Below are positions 8,355 through 17,671 of a stretch of 64,000 bases of DNA, in pieces. Where the stretch lies: contig JARVGJ010000007.1 of NCBI GenBank assembly GCA_029762595.1, positions 41,733 to 105,732 on the forward strand, given 5' to 3'. Position numbers and translations under genes: made by a program. The notes beneath the pieces are model-generated. The model was given only the letters and a program-made list of their open reading frames with translations, did no database searches and was not told the DNA's origin. Position 1 is the stretch's first letter; each line of letters starts with the position of its first letter. This DNA comes from Methanolobus sp. (lineage in GTDB: Archaea > Halobacteriota > Methanosarcinia > Methanosarcinales > Methanosarcinaceae).

Positions 8355-10406
8355 ATGGCGAGTTTACATAAAAAAACCATGGGAATCATTGCTGTAACTC
8401 TTTTAGGAATGATATTTGTAATATATCTGAGCTCGCATTTTATAATAATGGAGAGCTTTGACAAACTGGAGGAGAGGGAAAACACAAGAAATGCCTATTG
8501 CCTGAAGAACACATTTCTGTCACAAACCCATGACTTTGAAAAGAAAGCTGCAGATTGGTCAGCATGGGATGAGACTTACAAGTTCGTCCAGGATAATAAC
8601 AGTGAATTTGTTGAAAAATACCTCATCAACGCGACCTTTTACAACCATAGACTGGATTTTATACTTTTCTACGATGATAAAGGAGACCAGGTCTACAAAA
8701 AAACGGTCCTTCTGGATGTGAGCAATGAAGGACCTATCCATGAAATGGAAAAGCATCTTCAAAAGACAAGCTCACTTCTGGAACATACCAGCGAGAACAG
8801 CACAAAGACAGGGTTTCTCATACTTGAAGGCAAACCTATACTGATAAGCTCACAGCCTGTTATCAGAAGTGATATGAGCGGACCTATTGCAGGAACTGTG
8901 CTTGTGGGAAGGATAATTGGTGATGATGAGATTGAAAGGTTACACAGGATAACAGGCCTGGAAATAAGTGTTAAAGATCTTAACGACCACAAGGTTGAAC
9001 GCAACACTTCTGAAGTATTTGCCCACATTATCGATCAACAATATCAAGATGAGAATATAATCATCTTAACTGATGCGTCATACGTTCTATCATATGTTAA
9101 TTTCAATGATATATATGGAAATGATGCTTTTGCACTGGAGATCCGCACACTCCGGGACATACACCAGCAGGGAATCACCACAATAAATTATTTATTTCTC
9201 TTTTTAATCCTTATAGGCATCATCTTTGGCAACTCTGCCACCATTTTGCTTAAAAGATCACACATATCCCGCCTCAAAAGACTTCGTGATGAAGTAAGGC
9301 GCATCGGAGAAAAGGGAGATTTTTCAAAGAGGGTCGCATATAAAGGAGACGACGAGGTTGCCGGATTGGGCGAATCTATAAACAGTATGCTCGAATCACT
9401 TGAAAGGTCGCAGTATCTTATAGTGAAAAGAGATACCACCATAAATGCAATTTTACAGGCAATGCCTGACATGATGTTCCAGATAAAAAAAGATGGCAGC
9501 ATCTGTAATTATAAGCTCTCAACGGATAAATGCCTCTACCAGTCCCCGGAAACAGAACTTAATATAAATCTGGAAGATATACTGCCTGCACACATAGCCG
9601 CGATGGAGCTTAAAGTAATAGAACAGGCCCTGCGAACAAATAAGATACAGACCATGCAATATACTATGCCTGTCAAGGGAGAGATCAGGGATTTTGAAGT
9701 TAGGATAGTGGTCTGCGGGGAGGATGAGGTCATGGCTATCGTTAAAGATATAACCGAGATAAAGCAGGCAGAGGAGATGCGCAGGAAAGATCTGCTCCTA
9801 AAAGAGATACATCATCGCGTCAAAAATAATCTTCAGATAATATCAAGTCTGCTACGGTTACAATCACGGAATTTTACAGATATTAAAACAGTGGAGGCTT
9901 TCAGAGAGAGCCAGAACCGTGCAAAGATGATGGCTATTGCTCACGAAAAACTCTATCAGTCCCAGGATATGGAGAATATAGAACTTGAGAATTATGTGGA
10001 GACACTCTCGAATTATTTGCTTCATACCTATGGATATGAACCAGAAGATATCAAAATTGATATAAATATTAAAAACTTAATACTGGGTATTGATACTGCC
10101 ATTCCTCTGGGGCTTATCATAAATGAGATCGTATCAAATGCCCTGAAGCATGCTTTTAATAACCATAAAGGGAAAATACAAATAGATATGCTTCCTGAAG
10201 ATAATGGGCTTTACTTGCTGACCATTATGGATGACGGAATAGGATTTCCGGAAGATATCGACTTTATGAACACAGAATCATTGGGGATGCAGATAGTTGT
10301 CTCTCTGGTAGAACAGATCGAAGGAAGGATCGAACTTAAGAGAGATAACGGTACTGAATTTAATATCACATTCAAGGAACTATCCTATAAACGAAGGGAC
10401 TATTGA
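8355..10406 (+). CDS. CHASE4-HAMP-PAS sensor histidine kinase (HisKA_2 type)
   Basis: A 683-residue membrane sensor. A membrane helix (about residues 11-30) is followed by an extracellular CHASE4-like domain with AADWSAWDETY, a second helix (about 276-298), a HAMP domain, a PAS-like domain, then the dimerisation/phosphoacceptor block LLLKEIHHRVKNNLQIISSL of the HisKA_2 type (His near 486) and a HATPase_c domain with NEIVSNALKHAF and DDGIGFP. The ligand is unknown. The upstream region has a TATA-like AATTATATATAG (8271-8282) and AAGGCGAG before the ATG. The stop overlaps the start of the response regulator by one base, so the two form a pair. Confidence 0.88.
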   Translation: MASLHKKTMGIIAVTLLGMIFVIYLSSHFIIMESFDKLEERENTRNAYCLKNTFLSQTHDFEKKAADWSAWDETYKFVQDNNSEFVEKYLINATFYNHRLDFILFYDDKGDQVYKKTVLLDVSNEGPIHEMEKHLQKTSSLLEHTSENSTKTGFLILEGKPILISSQPVIRSDMSGPIAGTVLVGRIIGDDEIERLHRITGLEISVKDLNDHKVERNTSEVFAHIIDQQYQDENIIILTDASYVLSYVNFNDIYGNDAFALEIRTLRDIHQQGITTINYLFLFLILIGIIFGNSATILLKRSHISRLKRLRDEVRRIGEKGDFSKRVAYKGDDEVAGLGESINSMLESLERSQYLIVKRDTTINAILQAMPDMMFQIKKDGSICNYKLSTDKCLYQSPETELNINLEDILPAHIAAMELKVIEQALRTNKIQTMQYTMPVKGEIRDFEVRIVVCGEDEVMAIVKDITEIKQAEEMRRKDLLLKEIHHRVKNNLQIISSLLRLQSRNFTDIKTVEAFRESQNRAKMMAIAHEKLYQSQDMENIELENYVETLSNYLLHTYGYEPEDIKIDINIKNLILGIDTAIPLGLIINEIVSNALKHAFNNHKGKIQIDMLPEDNGLYLLTIMDDGIGFPEDIDFMNTESLGMQIVVSLVEQIEGRIELKRDNGTEFNITFKELSYKRRDY

Positions 10407-11212
10407 TGACAAATGAAAGGATAATGATTGTCGAAGATGAGAAAATAGTAGCTCTGGACATAAAGGGAAGTCTTGAACATTTAGGATATTCTGTGCCCTG
10501 TATGGCTTCCAGCGGTGAGGAGGCCATCATATCTGTTGACCATTGCCATCCAGACCTTATACTAATGGACATTGTCCTCAAAGGTAAGATCGATGGCATC
10601 GAAGCTGCAAGGACCATACACGAGAACTACAATATACCGATCATTTACCTTACAGCTTATTCGGACGAACGGACCCTGCAAAGAGCAAAGCTCACAGAGC
10701 CTTTCGGGCACATCCTCAAGCCCTTTGATGAAAGAGAGCTTCGCACGAACATAGAGATAGCACTCTATAGAAGAGAAAAGGAAAAAGAAAAACGGTTCGA
10801 TCGTGATAACTGCATCAACTCGATGCTGAATAATATCGGAGATGGAGTCATATCAACCGACAGGTACGGTATCATAAAATATATGAACCCCCTTGCAATG
10901 GCACTTACCGGATACTGTCAGGAGGAGGCTTTGGGCCAGAATATAGGCAAGGTATTCAAAGTCATTACCGAAGATAACAGAATTGCTGACGATCCGATAT
11001 CAAAAGTTCTGCGGGAAGGTGCTTTTTTTGGTCTTGCTGAAAACACTACGCTCATCTCAAAAGACAATACCCGCATACCACTTGACATCATTGGCTCCCC
11101 GGTCACAAACAAACGAAATGAGACCATTGGAACAGTAATCATCTTCTACGATATCTCAGAGAGGAAAGAGATAGAGAGATCATTCAGAAGCTTTGAAGTA
11201 TCCTATAGTTAA
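10406..11212 (+). CDS. Response regulator: receiver domain plus PAS, no output domain
   Basis: A 268-residue protein. The receiver domain (about residues 1-125) has the acidic pair in VEDE, the phosphoacceptor Asp in LILMDIVL (about 55), Thr in YLTAYS and Lys in LKPFDERE. A PAS domain follows (about 140-255) and the protein ends soon after in ERKEIERSF. There is no DNA-binding or kinase domain, so it may act by protein contact or be a shortened hybrid protein. ATG at 10406 shares its A with the TGA stop of the kinase gene (TGATG), which fits translational coupling; a TTG three bases earlier is less likely. Confidence 0.85.
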   Translation: MTNERIMIVEDEKIVALDIKGSLEHLGYSVPCMASSGEEAIISVDHCHPDLILMDIVLKGKIDGIEAARTIHENYNIPIIYLTAYSDERTLQRAKLTEPFGHILKPFDERELRTNIEIALYRREKEKEKRFDRDNCINSMLNNIGDGVISTDRYGIIKYMNPLAMALTGYCQEEALGQNIGKVFKVITEDNRIADDPISKVLREGAFFGLAENTTLISKDNTRIPLDIIGSPVTNKRNETIGTVIIFYDISERKEIERSFRSFEVSYS

Positions 11213-11254
11213 AACACTTACTGAATGATTCCCAGAGGAAATATTGCAAGGATA

Positions 11255-12397
11255 TCAGGCATAATTTTTATTATCAAATGATCCGGGTTCCCGGATGAAC
11301 ACTATCAACAGGATCAATGACACCATTAACATGATCGCACAGAGATAAAAAGGCATTTCAAAGGAAATATAACCTGCAAGAAGACCACCCATAATAGGTC
11401 CAAGGGCCATTCCTGCAGCCTGTGAAGCGGTTATTGAACTGACCCTTGAGCTGACAGCCGGTCCTGCCAGGTCCACAGCCAGGGCCATTACAGGCGTTTC
11501 CACTGCTGCCATGGATATACCCTGCAGCGCACGTAATATTATAAGCTGGGTGACATTATCAACATGCCCCAGGCCGATAACAATAGGTATATTCAGGAGA
11601 AGACCCATGGCAATTATACGTTTTCTTCCAAGCCGGTCGGATATGAATCCTACTGGGACCTGGAAGAGCACCCTTACAATGACATAGGCAGAGACCGCAA
11701 TACTGAGAGATATGGCACCTGTGTTGAGTCTGGTCTCATACTCCGGCAGGAAAGCAAAGATGATCATAATCCCTGCCATCATCATAAACATTGCTATTGA
11801 AAGTATAGTGAACTGTAAACTATGACCAACAGACGGCACATTCTTCTTTTCTATAACAGTATCATGCGTCTCAGACACAAAAAAAGAGATCAATATAAGG
11901 CTGGCAAGCCCCAGTAAAGCACATACGTAAAATGCTGTGGCAAAACCATAATAGCTGGCCACTATGCCACCTGTCACAGAACCTAAACCAAAACCAAAAC
12001 CACGGACAGTTGAATATATTCCGATGGCCACACCTCTTGTAGATGCTGATGACATATGGGTGACCATTGCAACGATCGCAGGGACCGTTGCGCCTACGGT
12101 TATGCCCTGTACCATGCGCAGCAGCACAAGTTCATCGAAGTTATGGGTATTTGCATAAATGAAGGATATAAGGGTAAATCCCAGCATACCTGCAATAACA
12201 AAAGGTTTTCTCCTGTCAAGGGAATCGGACAGACGGGCAAGGAATGGTTGTGACAGGGCATTTGAAATTCCAAAAACCGTAGCTATGATACCTGCCTTTA
12301 CAACTATGGGCGTGTCAGAGAAAATGTTGCTGTCAAGGCCTACAATATATAATGGGAGCAGAAATGCGAGCATCCCTGTACCAAGGTCCTTGAACAA
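11255..12397 (-). CDS. Major facilitator superfamily transporter (start uncertain)
   Basis: A 380-residue membrane protein with about twelve hydrophobic helices and the MFS loop motif RLSDSLDRRKPFVIAG between helices 2 and 3, repeated as GFISDRLGRKRIIAMG in the second half. It is a drug or metabolite exporter type; the substrate is not known. The listed TTG start cuts into the first helix. The frame stays open upstream (residues DPALYILSLSKLFKDLG look family-like) back to a TAA at 12500-12502, with no ATG, GTG or TTG but a CTG at 12484 that overlaps the stop codon of the upstream gene. The real start may therefore be further upstream. Confidence 0.82.
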   Translation of the reverse strand: MFKDLGTGMLAFLLPLYIVGLDSNIFSDTPIVVKAGIIATVFGISNALSQPFLARLSDSLDRRKPFVIAGMLGFTLISFIYANTHNFDELVLLRMVQGITVGATVPAIVAMVTHMSSASTRGVAIGIYSTVRGFGFGLGSVTGGIVASYYGFATAFYVCALLGLASLILISFFVSETHDTVIEKKNVPSVGHSLQFTILSIAMFMMMAGIMIIFAFLPEYETRLNTGAISLSIAVSAYVIVRVLFQVPVGFISDRLGRKRIIAMGLLLNIPIVIGLGHVDNVTQLIILRALQGISMAAVETPVMALAVDLAGPAVSSRVSSITASQAAGMALGPIMGGLLAGYISFEMPFYLCAIMLMVSLILLIVFIREPGSFDNKNYA

Positions 12398-12480
12398 CTT
12401 GGAAAGGGAAAGGATATAAAGTGCAGGATCTATTCCCTGTTTTTTATTCTGGTTTTCATGGGAACTATTGTATACTTCAG

Positions 12481-13341
12481 TCAGTATCGACCATCCCTTT
12501 TATGTGAAATCGATGTTGAAACATTGATTTTGCCTATTATAGTTTTATGATACCTGGTAGCCAAATAATAACTAAGAGTGGCAAGTATGATACCGGCAAC
12601 AAAATCTGTGAACCAGTGTATGCCCAGATAGAATATCGTGAACTGGATAGCCAGGGTTATAAACACCGCAATGATCTTGAAGCCTTTAAGGTCTGTCTTG
12701 AAGACTACAAATAGCATTGCAAGGAAAGAAAGAGCTGCATGAAGACTGGGGAAACAATTGTCAAAGAAGGGGTCAACACTTTTCAGACCTTCCAGGATCA
12801 CCGGACTCAGGTTGTAAAGCAATGGGACAACATCAGGTAAAGTATAGCCTGTGACCTTTACAGGGGTGAAGATATAGAACGGAAAGGCGATTATATATAT
12901 GATTGCAACAGCCAGTGCATATTCCTGAAGTGCACGTATCCTCCTTGTAAATATCAATGCTACAAATGTAAATATGAGCAGGAAAGAGAATCCGAAAAGA
13001 TAGATGAATGAACTGACATAGGTAAGCAGAGGGTTAGTAAAGACCTGGAACATACTGACACTATTGCCTTCTATATGCAGTATATATTTTGCAAGAGCAT
13101 AATCAGGGGAGATCTCAAACACAGTTACAACCACCCCCTGGGACTTTACAAGAATGTAGATGAATGAGACCAGAAGCAGGTAAGGCAATACCTCCGATGG
13201 GAATGAAACTGCGTTTCTGTTTCCTGAAGAGATCTTTTCTTTTCCGTTCCTGTATTCTTGTGGTATGAATACGAAATAAGCAACTATATTCATAAGTATG
13301 ACCACAGGAACCAGTATCATCATCAGCTGAGTATCCATCAT
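12481..13341 (-). CDS. PAP2-superfamily membrane phosphatase/phosphotransferase
   Basis: A 286-residue integral membrane protein with about seven helices. The phosphatase motifs are visible: FFDNCFPSLHAAL (SxxH-type) and YLGIHWFTDFVAG (the downstream histidine motif), as in inositolphosphorylceramide synthase-like and lipid phosphatase families. It probably acts on a lipid phosphate at the outer membrane face. The first methionine in frame is at 13425, but GGAATGGT lies just before the ATG pair at 13341, giving a start at the first membrane helix. It shares a transcript with the MFS gene downstream. Confidence 0.8.
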   Translation of the reverse strand: MMDTQLMMILVPVVILMNIVAYFVFIPQEYRNGKEKISSGNRNAVSFPSEVLPYLLLVSFIYILVKSQGVVVTVFEISPDYALAKYILHIEGNSVSMFQVFTNPLLTYVSSFIYLFGFSFLLIFTFVALIFTRRIRALQEYALAVAIIYIIAFPFYIFTPVKVTGYTLPDVVPLLYNLSPVILEGLKSVDPFFDNCFPSLHAALSFLAMLFVVFKTDLKGFKIIAVFITLAIQFTIFYLGIHWFTDFVAGIILATLSYYLATRYHKTIIGKINVSTSISHKRDGRY

Positions 13342-13436
13342 TTTACCATTCCAAAGCTTTTGATCGTTGTTTAGTAATAAGGGTTGTTTAGTGCTAAGGA
13401 TATGATTAAGTAAATTTACATTCAAAGATAAAGATT

Positions 13437-14471
13437 ATGGTTAAACCTTTATTCCTTGACAATTACCTGAAGATAGCAAATGATGAACTGCCTTCAGGGT
13501 CTAAGCTGCTAAAGAGGATACCTGTGGCCTATGATGACAATGAAAGTGAAAATGAGCTCTGGAACAAGCATGACCTATATATGAGAACATACCGGGATCA
13601 AAAGCAGAATATATACTTTTCAGGGATGAGAACGGATGAAAGACAAGCAGATAAAAGCCTTTTTGACCTGAAGACAGATATCGCAGGGAAGATGATAGAT
13701 AACTGTCACTTCTGCCAGCACAGATGCGGAGTCAACAGAAGAAATGGTGAAAAAGGCTTTTGCAAACTTACCGATACATCCCGATATGCAGCAGAATTCC
13801 TGCACATGGGTGAGGAGCCCGAACTTGTCCCCTCACATACGATCTTCTTTACCGGATGTGTGCTATGCTGTATTTACTGCCAGAACTGGGACATATCCAT
13901 GCATCCTGAAGCCGGGAGAGAGGTCAATGCAACAGAACTTGCTAGGAGGATTGACAAAAGACGAAGAGAGGGAGCAAATAACCTGAATCTTGTAACACCT
14001 ACACCACATCTGCATAATATCCTGAGGACCTTAAGTGAAACATCTGTAAGCACACCTGTTGTATGGAACTCCAATATGTACCACTCCCCTGAAGCAGCAA
14101 GATTGCTTGAAGGTGTTGTGGATGTGTTCCTTGCGGACTTCAAGTACGGTAACAATGAATGTGCCCTGAGGTATTCAAAAGTAGAAGATTACATGCAGAC
14201 TGTCATATCAAACATGAAGTATGCTTATCAGGATGCTGAGCTCCTTGTTCGCCATCTTGTACTTCCCGGACACCTTGACTGTTGCTCTGTAAAAATAATA
14301 GAATGGATCGCAGCAAATACGCCCGATATCCGTTTTAACCTTATGTTCCAGTACAGACCCGGGTATCTTGCCTTCATGTATCCTGAAATTAACAGGAACC
14401 TGCTGCCCGGGGAAAAGGAGGAAGCTATAAGAATGGTAAAGGATGCAGGACTTAAGGATATCCTGCTTTAG
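13437..14471 (+). CDS. Radical SAM protein, PflA-like (COG1313 type)
   Basis: A 344-residue protein with the radical SAM cluster motif CVLCCIYC (Cx3Cx2C), followed by QNWDIS, and an upstream cysteine set CHFCQHRCGVNR-GEKGFC that may hold a second metal or cluster. This layout matches putative pyruvate-formate-lyase-activating-like proteins of COG1313, whose substrate is mostly unknown. The C-terminal region has LVRHLVLPGHLDC, a family hallmark. The gene diverges from the PAP2 gene and ends with TAG. Its last two bases lie beside the end of the convergent cupredoxin gene. Confidence 0.82.
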   Translation: MVKPLFLDNYLKIANDELPSGSKLLKRIPVAYDDNESENELWNKHDLYMRTYRDQKQNIYFSGMRTDERQADKSLFDLKTDIAGKMIDNCHFCQHRCGVNRRNGEKGFCKLTDTSRYAAEFLHMGEEPELVPSHTIFFTGCVLCCIYCQNWDISMHPEAGREVNATELARRIDKRRREGANNLNLVTPTPHLHNILRTLSETSVSTPVVWNSNMYHSPEAARLLEGVVDVFLADFKYGNNECALRYSKVEDYMQTVISNMKYAYQDAELLVRHLVLPGHLDCCSVKIIEWIAANTPDIRFNLMFQYRPGYLAFMYPEINRNLLPGEKEEAIRMVKDAGLKDILL

Positions 14472-14473
14472 AT

Positions 14474-14854
14474 CTATTCTACCACTATGAATCCGCCCTT
14501 TGTCCAGGGATGGGTCACAATTTCGTACTTGTAGCTGCCCGGTTTTTCAAAAGTGTATGCAAAAGTGTCCCCTTTCCTGAGCGTGGGGGACTGGAAACTG
14601 TCCCCTCCCACAATGTTGCCTTTTATGATAAATGCCACAGAGTCATTGTTTATCCAGAGTACTGTATCCCCCGGGGCAATAGTCGTTGAATATGGGTGGA
14701 ACTCATAACTATCGATATATACTATGGCATCTGCCTCTATCGGCTCTGAAACAGTATCATCGGACTGTGATCCTTGCTCCCCCACACAACCGGAAAAAGG
14801 CAATACAAGTAACACCAGGATCATAGATATAAGTACAAGATTTTTCATTCTCAT
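14474..14854 (-). CDS. Cupredoxin-fold lipoprotein with lost copper ligands
   Basis: A 126-residue protein with a lipoprotein signal (LVLLVLPFSGC, lipid-attached Cys near residue 23). A plastocyanin-like domain follows (IAPGDTVLWINNDS, then GSYKYEIVTHPWTKGGFIVVE). In active family members the corresponding stretches read like NNDSVPH and YYCxIHPWMKG. Here the first His is Phe, the Cys is Ile and the Met is Thr; only the His of HPW remains. It is anchored outside the membrane and probably does not form a normal type 1 copper site. Ligand comparison is from memory of the family. Confidence 0.8.
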   Translation of the reverse strand: MRMKNLVLISMILVLLVLPFSGCVGEQGSQSDDTVSEPIEADAIVYIDSYEFHPYSTTIAPGDTVLWINNDSVAFIIKGNIVGGDSFQSPTLRKGDTFAYTFEKPGSYKYEIVTHPWTKGGFIVVE

Positions 14855-14957
14855 AAACTGAACAATTTCTATTCATTAATAATGCTTTTGATGAAATTGC
14901 TTTTAATGGAATTATTTTTGATGAAAATTATTTATGAAAAGTTGATTTTGATGGACT

Positions 14958-16649
14958 TCAGTTCCTTTCACGCTGCATCAGGTACATTTCCTCAAGACGG
15001 CCGATGGTCTCCACATCCTCTATGGATTTATCAATCCTCACATTGACAAGACGTGGAAAACGTAAGGCATAACCGGATTCGTAATTGGAGCTTTTCTGTA
15101 TCTCCTCAAAAGCCACCTCAAAGATCACCTCGGGTTTGATATCAACCTCTGTTCCAGATTCCATGACTATCATATCTGCAAACATTTCTGTAAGTTCTGC
15201 AAGCTGCTCATCTGAAAACCCAGTGGCAACGCGACCAACAGGCAGAAAAAGACCCGTGTCAGGATCGTGACATGCAAGAGCGTATGAACCAAGGAAACTT
15301 GTACGTCTTCCGTATCCCCACTGAGCCCCGATGACAACAAGATCCAGTGTTTCCATCACAGGTTTCTTTTTCAGCCAGTTCTTACCACGCTTTCCGGGAG
15401 AATAGATAGACTCAGGGTTCTTTATCATCACACCCTCATGACCTGCCTTTAGTGCATCATTATATATCTCCAGGATCTTGTGGGGATCATCTGTCAGGTA
15501 CTGGGTATCAACCCGGATCTTATCCCCACTACTGACACATTCTGTAAGCTTTGACCTTCTCTGTACAAGAGGAAGATTGAGAAGTTCCTCGCCATTGAGG
15601 TACATAATGTCAAAAAGGTTCAGTGTGAGAGGTATGTCCCGCGCAGTGGACTGTACATCGTATTTTCGCCTGAAGCGTTTCAGTATCTCCTGAAATGCCC
15701 TGGGCCTGCCATTCTCATCAATGGCCACAGCCTCGCCATCGAGTATGGCAGTATCCGCTATGACATTTTCCTTAACCGCTTCCACGATGTCAGGGAGTGA
15801 ATCCGTTATATTCTCAAGCCTGCGGGAGAAAAGTGTGACATTGTCACCGTCTTTATGTATCTGGACCCTGGCACCGTCAAATTTCCACTCCACAGCAGCA
15901 ATGCCGATATCTGAAATTGCCGCATCAAGACTTGGTGTCACCTGGGCCAGCATCATACGTATTGGGCGATTAAGCCTGAGGCCAAGGGATAAGACCCCAT
16001 TTCTGCCTTCGGTGCTGGCAGTGCTTGCAACGAGTCCAAGGTCGTTGGTAAGCATGAACGCACGTTCGACCTCTTCTGCGGGAACATCAAAGGCCATTGA
16101 TATAGCATCCCTGACTATGCCTTCACCCACACCTATCCTTAGCTCTTCCAAAGCCAGGCGGGCGATATAGCTCACCTCCTCAGGTGAAGCCATGTTGAAG
16201 AGATACTGGAGGTTCTTGATCTTAGAGGCCTGGGAACCTTTACCTGAGGCTTTGGAAATGGCTTTGAAACGTTCAAATACCTCAATTATCGAAAGTTCAT
16301 CCGAACTACCCAGGAAAGAGGAGAATGTTGCCTGGCCGCCGGAAACTTTTTTCAGTGCTCTGACGGCAGTCTCACCGATATCACCGGTTTCCCTCACAAG
16401 TTCCTTTATACCAGAAACAGGAAGCCCTGCTGACTTTGCAAGAGCATTGTAGAGAATACCCGCACCCACACCTATATCCTCACTGCTCCATGCAGGGAAT
16501 ATCTCCCCCATTACGAAATGTGTCACAACAGGAAGCTCCTCAGGAGTTACCTCTTGAAGCAATTCGGCAACCCGGGCAGTCATATCCAGTGAGCCGGAAG
16601 TAGCTTCGATTACCTTACATGCCTTGGCAAATTCTATGAAACCTGTCAT
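14958..16649 (-). CDS. lig: ATP-dependent DNA ligase
   Basis: A 563-residue archaeal replicative-type ligase. The N-terminal helical DNA-binding domain (about residues 1-210) is followed by the adenylation motif EWKFDGARVQIH with the active Lys near residue 250, then motif LDGEAVA, GHEGVMIKNP, and GKRGKNWLKKKP (motifs III-V). The C-terminal OB-fold has GYALRFPRLVNVR. It joins Okazaki fragments and repair nicks. ATG at 16649 is preceded by GGGTG four bases upstream; an upstream GTG lies inside that binding site. It follows hom on the same strand after 26 bases. Confidence 0.95.
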   Translation of the reverse strand: MTGFIEFAKACKVIEATSGSLDMTARVAELLQEVTPEELPVVTHFVMGEIFPAWSSEDIGVGAGILYNALAKSAGLPVSGIKELVRETGDIGETAVRALKKVSGGQATFSSFLGSSDELSIIEVFERFKAISKASGKGSQASKIKNLQYLFNMASPEEVSYIARLALEELRIGVGEGIVRDAISMAFDVPAEEVERAFMLTNDLGLVASTASTEGRNGVLSLGLRLNRPIRMMLAQVTPSLDAAISDIGIAAVEWKFDGARVQIHKDGDNVTLFSRRLENITDSLPDIVEAVKENVIADTAILDGEAVAIDENGRPRAFQEILKRFRRKYDVQSTARDIPLTLNLFDIMYLNGEELLNLPLVQRRSKLTECVSSGDKIRVDTQYLTDDPHKILEIYNDALKAGHEGVMIKNPESIYSPGKRGKNWLKKKPVMETLDLVVIGAQWGYGRRTSFLGSYALACHDPDTGLFLPVGRVATGFSDEQLAELTEMFADMIVMESGTEVDIKPEVIFEVAFEEIQKSSNYESGYALRFPRLVNVRIDKSIEDVETIGRLEEMYLMQRERN

Positions 16650-16675
16650 TTGCACCCTTTTCCTGATGAGGAGCT

Positions 16676-17671
16676 TCAGTTTCTGTAGATAGAGATCAGA
16701 TCACTGAGTATCGCACTGGCGGTTTCTATAGAACCGGCTCCACGCCCTGTTACAGTAATGGGGCCTGAAAGGTCGGTCTGCACCGATGCGACATTCAGGG
16801 AACCGGCCACAGCAAGAGGATGTCCTATGGGAACCAGTTTTGGAGCCACATTTATCCTGCTGTCGTTGACCTCACCTATTAGCTTGATAACATAACCGTC
16901 ATTATGTGCCAGCAGGAGTGCCTCGGGAGTTATCTTTGTTATGCCGGTGACAGTAACATCCTCATAAGTTGCATTCATTCCAAATACACAGTTGGCAAGT
17001 ATTACCAGTTTACATGCAGTATCAATACCTTCCACATCATAGGTAGGGTCGGTTTCTGCATATCCGAGTTCCTGTGCCTCTGCAAGCATCTGTTCATAAG
17101 GTGCATGCTCCTCTGTCATGCGGGTAAGGATATAATTACAGGTTCCGTTGAATATACCCTCTACATCGGTAATCCTGTTTCCTGCAAGTGAGTCCTTTGT
17201 AAGGTTCAGTACAGGCATAGCACCACCGACAGTAGCCTCGAACCGGAATTTTGAGCCACTTAGCTTTGATGCTTCCATAAGCTCTTTGTACTTCACTGCC
17301 AGAGGACCTTTGTTAGAAGTGACCACATCCCTGCCTTTTCTGAAAGCCATGAACATGTTCTCAAGACCTGCACCACCTGTTACTATGTTGGTCGGGGTCG
17401 TCTCCACCACAAGCTCATGATCGATCTTCTCTATGATCTCAAGACCGGTCATGTCCTGGGAACCTACCGTCTTTTCAGTCTTCTTTCTGGAAATGACCGC
17501 ACCAAGATCAACACCATCAGTGTCGATCACAGCGGTCCTGGAATCAGCGATAGCAACAACCCTAAGATCAAGCCCTATATCTTCCAGCTGGTCCTTTTTA
17601 GCAAGCAGGACCTTTGCAACGCCCTGCCCGACAGCACCAAATCCTATTATGGATAAACGTACTGTTCTCAT
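16676..17671 (-). CDS. hom: Homoserine dehydrogenase
   Basis: A 331-residue NAD(P)-dependent enzyme that reduces aspartate semialdehyde to homoserine, toward threonine and methionine. The Rossmann motif IIGFGAVGQGVAK is at the N-terminus. The catalytic region holds VTSNKGPLA, EATVGGAMPVL, GIFNGTCNYILTRM and AETDPTYDVEGIDTACKL. It ends without a C-terminal ACT domain; the ACT function is in the separate gene directly upstream, whose stop codon overlaps this start (TGATG). Confidence 0.95.
   Translation of the reverse strand: MRTVRLSIIGFGAVGQGVAKVLLAKKDQLEDIGLDLRVVAIADSRTAVIDTDGVDLGAVISRKKTEKTVGSQDMTGLEIIEKIDHELVVETTPTNIVTGGAGLENMFMAFRKGRDVVTSNKGPLAVKYKELMEASKLSGSKFRFEATVGGAMPVLNLTKDSLAGNRITDVEGIFNGTCNYILTRMTEEHAPYEQMLAEAQELGYAETDPTYDVEGIDTACKLVILANCVFGMNATYEDVTVTGITKITPEALLLAHNDGYVIKLIGEVNDSRINVAPKLVPIGHPLAVAGSLNVASVQTDLSGPITVTGRGAGSIETASAILSDLISIYRN

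Noticed and set aside
14458..14535. Pyrrolysine read-through of the radical SAM gene TAG
   Set aside because: The continuing frame is antisense to the cupredoxin gene and meets another TAG after about 20 codons, so TAG is an ordinary stop there.
14874..14955. Repeat of TTTTGATGAAA-like units
   Set aside because: The copies are imperfect and AT-rich; they look like low-complexity sequence rather than a real repeat family.
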